Positions 6,330 through 8,734 of a DNA stretch of 8,734 nt are shown here, in pieces (the first letter of the stretch is position 1; every line of letters begins with the position of its first letter). Source of the stretch: Chloroflexota bacterium (lineage in GTDB: Bacteria > Chloroflexota > Limnocylindria > Limnocylindrales > CSP1-4); NCBI GenBank assembly GCA_003158495.1, contig PMJT01000063.1, positions 1 through 8,734 of the forward strand. Direction: 5' to 3'. The position numbers were made by a program, and so were the translations under genes. The notes under the pieces were generated by a model, which ran no database searches, was not told where the DNA came from, and worked only from the letters and a program-made list of their open reading frames with translations.

Positions 6330-6347
6330 CGAGGGAATCGCCCTCGC
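6329..6347. promoter_or_regulatory. 7-bp perfect inverted repeat upstream of gtrA
   Basis: gcgaggg (6329-6335) and ccctcgc (6341-6347) are perfectly complementary around a 5-nt spacer, aatcg. It abuts motif copy C on the promoter side of gtrA. No transcript is expected to end here and there is no T-tract, so a protein-binding site or a 5'-UTR hairpin is more likely than a terminator. Confidence 0.45.
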
Positions 6348-6586
6348 TAGCCTGTTCGGTAGGAGGCCGCCGTCACTCGGCCCAGAGGAGGAGTCCTGTC
6401 CGAATCACGCGCCCCGGGCACGCCCGCGCCGACCCCGAACCCCACGGGCCGCGATCTCCGCGTACGGGCGTGTGTAACTACATCTCCAACCGCTGGGCGT
6501 CGAAAGGCCCCTTCGCACGCACCCCTCCGGTCCCAGGCTCCGGTACCGGCCCGAGCTACTCAAATGAGGGGATTGCGGTTCTGGGA

Positions 6587-6592
6587 TATACT
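6587..6592 (+). promoter_or_regulatory. -10 element of a probable leaderless MarR promoter
   Basis: TATACT matches the TANNNT consensus of housekeeping promoters and is one base from TATAAT. Transcription would start about 7-8 nt downstream, at 6599-6600, which is the ATG at 6600. No good -35 hexamer is visible at 16-18 nt upstream. Confidence 0.5.
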
Positions 6593-6611
6593 CCACGTCA
6601 TGCAGAATATA
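6587..6611. promoter_or_regulatory. 25-bp imperfect palindrome over the MarR start, candidate autoregulatory operator
   Basis: The palindrome is centred on 6599, with TATA at 6587-6590 and 6608-6611; 8 of 12 symmetric pairs match (pattern TATAnTC, mirrored as GAnTATA). It covers the -10 element, the predicted transcription start and the ATG. MarR repressors commonly bind such palindromes in their own promoters and block transcription. Binding is inferred, not shown. Confidence 0.4.
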
Positions 6612-7166
6612 CCTGTGGTACGGAGCAATAAGGCCGAAGCGGTGCCCCAACCAGTTCCGGCCGCCGCCACCCCCAACGGCCGGTCGGCGCTGGAATGCGA
6701 ACTCCTCGAGGAGATGACGGCCTGGTCGCCGCGCGACCGTGGCGGAGTCTTCAAGAACTGGCATCGCCACGCCCTGAGCCTCGTCCACCTCAACGTGCTC
6801 ACGGCTCTCGAGACAGAGGGCCCCCTCGCCATGAAGCGCCTCGCTGAACTGATGGACGTTTCTGATGCGAGCGCAACCGGCATCGTGGATCGGATGGAGA
6901 AGCGCGGGCTGGTGGAGCGGCGCCACGGCACCGAGGATCGCCGGGTCGTTCTCGTCCATCCCACGGCGGCCGGCGCCACGATATTCACCGACATCGCCGC
7001 CCATCGCAGGGGCATGCTGCAGCAGGTCCTCGCGGAACTCACCGAGGACGAAATGGCGGCCCTGCTCGTTGGCATGCGCGCCATCCACGCCGCCAGGCGC
7101 CGCTTCATGGCCGCGAGTCCGGATCTCGACACCGTGACGGACGCGGCCTCTCCCCCCCCGGGATGA
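6600..7166 (+). CDS. MarR-family transcriptional regulator
   Basis: A 188-residue winged-helix repressor from the ATG at 6600. The N-terminal 28 residues are Pro/Ala-rich and not part of the fold. Helices from about 29 lead to the DNA-binding region: GPLAMKRLAELMDVSDASATGIVDRMEKRGLV (74-105) includes the recognition helix, followed by the wing ERRHGTEDRRVVLVHPT with the conserved Asp113-Arg114-Arg115. The C-terminal helices (about 123-172) form the dimer interface. An in-frame ATG at 6564 would add 12 residues (MRGLRFWDILHV). I prefer 6600 because TATACT lies 7 nt upstream, consistent with a leaderless mRNA, and neither start has a strong ribosome binding site. It precedes an ABC exporter gene on the same strand, the usual arrangement for a MarR repressor of drug efflux. 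The last residues are encoded by a run of eight C. Confidence 0.9.
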   Translation: MQNIPVVRSNKAEAVPQPVPAAATPNGRSALECELLEEMTAWSPRDRGGVFKNWHRHALSLVHLNVLTALETEGPLAMKRLAELMDVSDASATGIVDRMEKRGLVERRHGTEDRRVVLVHPTAAGATIFTDIAAHRRGMLQQVLAELTEDEMAALLVGMRAIHAARRRFMAASPDLDTVTDAASPPPG

Positions 7167-7273
7167 CCCGGCCACCACTTCTCCGAGGCCCCTTCACTCC
7201 GTGTGCACAATCGCGTCCCACTCTGGCCGCATCAACTGATTTCTACCATCCAATTCCAAGGACAGCCCAACCA

Positions 7274-7300
7274 ATGATCGACAGGGAAACACGCCGATGA
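7274..7300 (+). CDS. possible 8-codon leader ORF ahead of the ABC exporter
   Basis: ATG at 7274 opens an ORF encoding MIDRETRR whose TGA (7298-7300) overlaps the exporter's start as ATGA. AAGGA at 7258-7262 lies 11 nt upstream, slightly far for a ribosome binding site. Such leaders can couple or attenuate translation of antibiotic exporters, as known for bmrB upstream of bmrCD in Bacillus subtilis. An ORF this short can arise by chance, so this is tentative. Confidence 0.22.
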   Translation: MIDRETRR

Positions 7301-8734
7301 CCAAGCTCCTGCCCAGGTATCTCTGGCCCTACCGCCGGCCGCTGGCCCTCGTGCTGGTTCTGGTCGCGGTCCAGGCCCTGGCCAACCTGTACCTGCCCAA
7401 CCTCAACGCCGACATCATCAACAACGGCGTGGTCAAGGGCGACACCAGCTACATCATCCGGACCGGCGGCTTCATGCTGCTGATCACCCTCGGGCTGGGC
7501 ATCTGCTCGGTGATCGCCGTCTACTTCGGCTCGAAGGTGGCGATGTCGTTCGGCCGAGACGTCCGCAGCGCGATCTTCCGCAAGGTCATGGACTTCTCTC
7601 AGAAGGAGACCAACCTCTTCGGGACGCCGACGCTGATCACCCGCAACACCAACGACGTCCAGCAGGTCCAGATGGTCCTGGTCATGGCGTTCAACATCAT
7701 GATCATGGCCCCGATCATGGCCGTCGGCGGCATCATCATGGCCCTCCACGAGGACGTGCCGCTCTCCGGCCTGCTGATTGTCATCATCCCACTCGTGGTC
7801 GCCATGATCGCGATCGTGGCCGTCCGGGCGCTGCCGATGTTCCGGTCCGTCCAGAAGAAGACCGACCGAATCAACCAGGTCATGCGCGAGACCCTGAGCG
7901 GCATCCGCGTCATTCGGGCCTTCGTTCGGACCGATCACGAGGAGCGCCGCTTCGACGACGCAAACGCCGACCTGACGCGAACTCAGCTTCGCGTCAACCG
8001 CCTCTTCGCGATCATGCTGCCGTTCCTCTTCGGCACCATGAACCTCTCGACAGTCGCCATCGTCTGGTTCGGCGGCCTGCGGATCGACTCGGGCGGAATG
8101 CAGATCGGCAACCTTTCGGCCTTCCTGCAGTACGTGATGCTGGTCCTCTTCTCGGTGATGATGGCGGCCCTGATCTTCATCATGGTCCCGCGCGCCGCCG
8201 CTGCCGCCGAGCGCATCCAGGCCGTTCTCGATACCGAGTCGGACCTGTGCGATCCGGACGAACCTGTCGAAATCGCCGAACCCAAGGGCGTCGTCCAGTT
8301 CGACAACGTCGAATTCCGATACCCGGGCGCCGAGGATGCCGTGCTGTGCGGCATCTCGTTCACGGCAAAGCCCGGCGAGACGACCGCCATCGTCGGCGGC
8401 ACAGGTTCGGGCAAGACGACCCTCGCCAACCTGATGCCGCGCTTCTACGACGTCACTTCCGGCAGCGTGAGCATCGATGGGGTGGACGTCCGAAAGCTCC
8501 GCCTGGAGAACCTGTGGAGCATGATCGGCATCGTGCCGCAGAAGGCGTTCCTCTTCAGCGGCACGGTCGCAAGCAACCTGCGGTACGGCAGCGAAGCCGC
8601 CGACAACGACGACCTGTGGCACGCCCTGACGATCGCCCAGGGCAAGGATTTCGTGACCGCGATGGATGGCGGGCTCGATGGCGAAATCGACCAGGGCGGC
8701 ACCAACGTCTCCGGCGGCCAGCGCCAGCGCCTGG
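7297..8734 (+). CDS. ABC exporter, fused membrane and ATPase domains (3' end outside the window)
   Basis: The first 479 codons of a multidrug/lipid-type ABC half-exporter; the frame has no stop before the window edge. Residues about 1-320 form the six-helix exporter domain, starting MTKLLPRYLWPYRRPLAL, with ETLSGIRVIRAFVR (about 197-210) as the typical intracellular coupling region. The ATPase domain begins at about 330 (VVQFDNVEFRYPG). Walker A is GGTGSGKTT (367-375), the Q loop is VPQKAFLFSG (Gln415), and the signature VSGGQRQRL is at 471-479, where the window ends. Walker B and the H loop are out of view. The start ATG at 7297 has AGGGA 9 nt upstream. A gap of 130 bp from the MarR gene, with no clear terminator, suggests one operon. 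MarR-ABC pairs commonly continue with a second half-transporter (as in EfrAB-type heterodimers), so one may follow downstream. Substrate unknown. Confidence 0.95.
   Translation, partial: MTKLLPRYLWPYRRPLALVLVLVAVQALANLYLPNLNADIINNGVVKGDTSYIIRTGGFMLLITLGLGICSVIAVYFGSKVAMSFGRDVRSAIFRKVMDFSQKETNLFGTPTLITRNTNDVQQVQMVLVMAFNIMIMAPIMAVGGIIMALHEDVPLSGLLIVIIPLVVAMIAIVAVRALPMFRSVQKKTDRINQVMRETLSGIRVIRAFVRTDHEERRFDDANADLTRTQLRVNRLFAIMLPFLFGTMNLSTVAIVWFGGLRIDSGGMQIGNLSAFLQYVMLVLFSVMMAALIFIMVPRAAAAAERIQAVLDTESDLCDPDEPVEIAEPKGVVQFDNVEFRYPGAEDAVLCGISFTAKPGETTAIVGGTGSGKTTLANLMPRFYDVTSGSVSIDGVDVRKLRLENLWSMIGIVPQKAFLFSGTVASNLRYGSEAADNDDLWHALTIAQGKDFVTAMDGGLDGEIDQGGTNVSGGQRQRL

Larger units (their letters stand above)
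6298..6599. other. 302-bp divergent intergenic region between gtrA and the MarR gene
   Basis: This region should hold both divergent promoters. At the gtrA end are motif copy C and the 7-bp inverted repeat. At the MarR end is a TATACT -10-like hexamer. In between are two AGGAGG stretches on the plus strand (6361-6366 and 6386-6391) with no ATG, GTG or TTG at usable distance. The plus-strand frame of the MarR gene is open from 6363 but has no standard start until 6564. I see no convincing gene in the middle. Confidence 0.6.

Noticed and set aside
7145..7190. ggcctc and gaggcc pair around the MarR stop as a terminator
   Set aside because: The arms are 6 bp, 34 nt apart and have no T-tract; MarR-ABC co-transcription is more likely.
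7243..8622. Long minus-strand frame (459 codons) opposite the ABC exporter
   Set aside because: It is antisense to a clear ABC exporter with Walker A, Q loop and signature motifs. Its product is His/Asp/Arg-rich low-complexity sequence, typical of a shadow frame in GC-rich DNA.

Overview
The window is chromosomal DNA from a high-GC bacterium. Third codon positions are strongly G/C-biased, GTG and TTG starts occur, genes overlap by 4 bp, and one gene has a likely leaderless start. With an RDD protein carrying a Gly/Pro/Tyr-rich N-terminus and a YkcB-like GT39 glycosyltransferase, this fits Actinomycetota or a high-GC Chloroflexota-type lineage. I cannot decide between them from sequence alone. 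I see no rRNA, tRNA, CRISPR array, transposase or phage gene.

Layout. (1) 2-649, plus: 3' part of an RDD-family membrane protein with a perfect 12-bp tandem repeat. (2) 716-3544, minus: a response regulator (2876-3544) overlapping its sensor kinase (1596-2879) by 4 bp, then a separate gene for a membrane-anchored, secreted beta-rich protein (716-1378). (3) 3785-6297, minus: a GtrA-family membrane protein (5779-6297) overlapping by 4 bp a GT39/YkcB-like glycosyltransferase (3785-5782), closed by a hairpin terminator at 3742-3767. (4) 6600-8734, plus: a MarR-family repressor followed by the first half of an ABC exporter that runs off the window.

How the genes may work together. GtrA proteins and GT39 enzymes belong to lipid-linked sugar export and envelope glycosylation, so the middle operon is read as an envelope glycosylation module. 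Next to it lies a two-component system and a secreted protein of unknown function. The most notable observation is an 18-bp motif (consensus cctttcgaacgggttacg on the plus strand, 15/18 identity to the best copy) that occurs three times. Each copy lies in the intergenic region upstream of one of the three minus-strand transcription units (secreted protein, response regulator, gtrA-GT39), always in the same orientation. This suggests that one regulator, possibly the encoded response regulator, controls all three units. The plus-strand MarR-ABC unit looks like a separate drug-efflux operon with its own palindromic operator candidate over the MarR start, and a possible 8-codon leader ORF overlapping the ABC start codon.
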